DNA from: Fimbriimonadaceae bacterium
GTDB taxonomy: Bacteria > Armatimonadota > Fimbriimonadia > Fimbriimonadales > Fimbriimonadaceae
Reading direction: 5' to 3'
Assembly: GCA_024710805.1 (NCBI GenBank)
Contig: JANJUB010000181.1
Location: 1-48,599, forward strand
DNA: 48,599 nucleotides
Numbering within the stretch: position 1 is the first letter of the stretch; the number at the start of each line of letters is the position of its first letter. The position numbers and the translations under genes are program-made. The notes beneath the pieces are model-generated. The model was given only the letters and a program-made list of their open reading frames with translations. It was not told the DNA's origin and did no database searches. Shown in pieces: positions 47,635-48,599 of the stretch.

Positions 47635-48599
47635 ATGGCGATCCGCGCGTTCGAAGAGAGGATTCAGGTTGAAATCGACGCCGTGGAGGCGTTGCCTACG
47701 GCTCCTGGAGACGGCGACGATGCCCGTGCGGCCTACCCGTTGCCCCGGCTTCGAAAGTTGGGCCGCCGCGAACGGCACGACTTCATCGCGATCGTCTTGG
47801 AGAACGACTGGGTTCGAGCCACCCTCGTTCCGGCCCTCGGCGGCCGCGTGCTGTCGCTCCGGCTCAACGGCACCGAGTGCTTGGGCGTGGAGAGAGACGC
47901 GGACGGCGCGTTTCTGCTGAATCTGACTCCCCCTCTCCGCGAAGGGTCATCGTCTTCGGGGGGAAGGGGCTGGGGAGTTGGGAGTCTAGAGCTGCTTGCC
48001 GGCCTGGAGATCACGCTCCACGGACGAGCGCGGCGGCAGTCCCTTGCCCCCCTCGACGTCCAGCTCATCGAGCCCGAGCACGACGAGGATGAGGCCGTGG
48101 TCATCCTTGGCGAACTCAATCCCGGTTCGCCGCTTTCGTGGCATGCGCGGATATCGCTCGCAGCCGGTGAAGCGGCGCTGCGGATCGGGGTCAAAGTCTT
48201 CAATCGTGAGCTAACCGAAACGCCGTACTCCAGCGGATTGCGCTGGACAGGGAACCTCGGGGTCTATGCAGTGCCCGGTGTGCTTCCGAGCATGGGAGCA
48301 CAGTTCGCCGATCGTGCGGGAGTGACGCTCGGTCCCCGGCTCGTGGACAACTGGGAAGCCATCGTGATTCCGGTTCCCGAGTCTCCGCGCGGGACGTCGG
48401 CCGAGGGCGCGGTATTAGACCGGTCGTTCCTCCCCATCGTCGCCGTGCCGGGGGCGCGGATTCTGATTCAGGATGCGGCGGGCGAGACCTTGGACGCCAC
48501 GTTCGATCTCGAACCCGGCCATGCCATCGATCTGCCTGAGTTTCAAGCGCTGCAAGTTCGCGATGCGCACAAGCAGGTGGTCGCCGAATGGCCTGCACC
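47635..48599 (+). CDS. DUF5107-like protein, 3' end beyond the window, with an in-frame repeat
   Basis: An uninterrupted frame of 321 codons from ATG 47635 to the window end, checked codon by codon, with no stop. IVLENDWVRATLVPALGGRV and LSLRLNGTECLGVE are the opening strands of DUF5107-type beta-sandwich domains ('N-D-x-x-x-x-x-x-x-P-x-x-G-G-R-x-x-S-L'), found with TPR repeats in carbohydrate-linked proteins. ESPRGTSAEGAVLDRSF and a strand-rich region follow. There is no signal peptide. Residues about 98-116 (TPPLREGSSSSGGRGWGVG) are encoded by a G/C-rich palindromic repeat like those between other genes. The product is partial. Confidence 0.75.
   Translation, partial: MAIRAFEERIQVEIDAVEALPTAPGDGDDARAAYPLPRLRKLGRRERHDFIAIVLENDWVRATLVPALGGRVLSLRLNGTECLGVERDADGAFLLNLTPPLREGSSSSGGRGWGVGSLELLAGLEITLHGRARRQSLAPLDVQLIEPEHDEDEAVVILGELNPGSPLSWHARISLAAGEAALRIGVKVFNRELTETPYSSGLRWTGNLGVYAVPGVLPSMGAQFADRAGVTLGPRLVDNWEAIVIPVPESPRGTSAEGAVLDRSFLPIVAVPGARILIQDAAGETLDATFDLEPGHAIDLPEFQALQVRDAHKQVVAEWPA
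47925..47985 (+). repeat. Palindromic repeat, copy 3, in frame inside the DUF5107-like gene
   Basis: CCCCCTCTCCGCGAAG (about 47929-47944) pairs imperfectly (12 of 16) with CTTCGGGGGGAAGGGG (about 47954-47969), followed by CTGGGGAGTTGGG. The order C-rich arm, GC core, G-rich arm, 'CTGGGG-GTTGGG' tail matches copy 1 read on the minus strand (CCCCCTCTC...GAGAGGGGGT, then CGGGGGGTGAGGGG). It adds about 20 low-complexity residues and keeps the frame. Confidence 0.65.

Noticed and set aside
1-48599. CRISPR array, integron, IS element or prophage
   Set aside because: No regularly spaced repeats, no transposase or integrase gene and no phage structural genes were seen. The repeats found are isolated palindromes.

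Overview
The window is a contiguous piece of a high-GC bacterial chromosome with about 51 protein genes, no rRNA, no convincing tRNA and no CRISPR array. The cell is diderm: there are a type IV pilus secretin (PilQ), an outer-membrane beta-barrel protein, both halves of the ADP-heptose pathway for LPS inner core, and lipoprotein processing (Lgt). The mix of a PEP-CTERM protein, an ExeA-like ATPase in front of pilM-N-O-P-Q, separate HldE kinase and cytidylyltransferase genes, and many unrecognised secreted proteins suggests Armatimonadota, probably Fimbriimonadia. That placement is inferred from gene content and was not tested by a search.

Layout. 1-6.9 kb: an unrecognised gene, then a minus-strand run of a DUF1444-like protein, an XdhC-type protein, a large secreted metzincin-type protease, a lipoprotein and a prohibitin-like SPFH protein. 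6.9-10.5 kb: an Ig-like membrane protein translationally coupled to purH, then a small Gly-rich membrane protein. 10.5-12.8 kb: trpD-trpC-trpF on the minus strand with overlapping ends. 12.9-18.9 kb: a large unrecognised two-domain protein facing a minus-strand envelope cluster (NTF2-like secreted protein, lgt, heptose-7-P kinase, a Lys-rich small protein, a lone response regulator, heptose-1-P cytidylyltransferase, PIG-L deacetylase). 18.9-21.9 kb: a TlpA-like thioredoxin, an outer-membrane barrel and class I fructose-bisphosphate aldolase. 21.9-25 kb: an accessory stretch of inverted palindromic repeats and four orphan envelope proteins. 25-31 kb: typA, pyrD, a CBS-GGDEF protein, a low-GC HEAT-repeat gene that looks inserted, and an orphan gene. 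31.2-35.2 kb: a CheC/CheX-like protein, CheD, HDOD and M48 protease in one operon, then a baeRF (eRF1-like) protein. 35.2-36.5 kb: ECF sigma and its anti-sigma. 36.9-44.0 kb: the pilus assembly operon, closed by a strong terminator. 44.1-48.6 kb: PEP-CTERM protein, MFS exporter, M24 peptidase, a small membrane protein and a DUF5107-like gene running off the end.

Two general features stand out. First, many monocistronic genes and operon heads have a TANAAT-type -10 hexamer only 5-7 bases before the start codon, which predicts leaderless transcripts; other genes have clear Shine-Dalgarno sites. Second, G/C-rich palindromic repeats of one style occur between genes and, in one case, in frame inside a coding region. 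The best candidates for something undescribed are the HEAT-gene cassette flanked by a duplicated gene end, the in-frame repeat, the CheD-HDOD-M48-baeRF neighbourhood, and the excisionase-type HTH protein inside the pilus operon.
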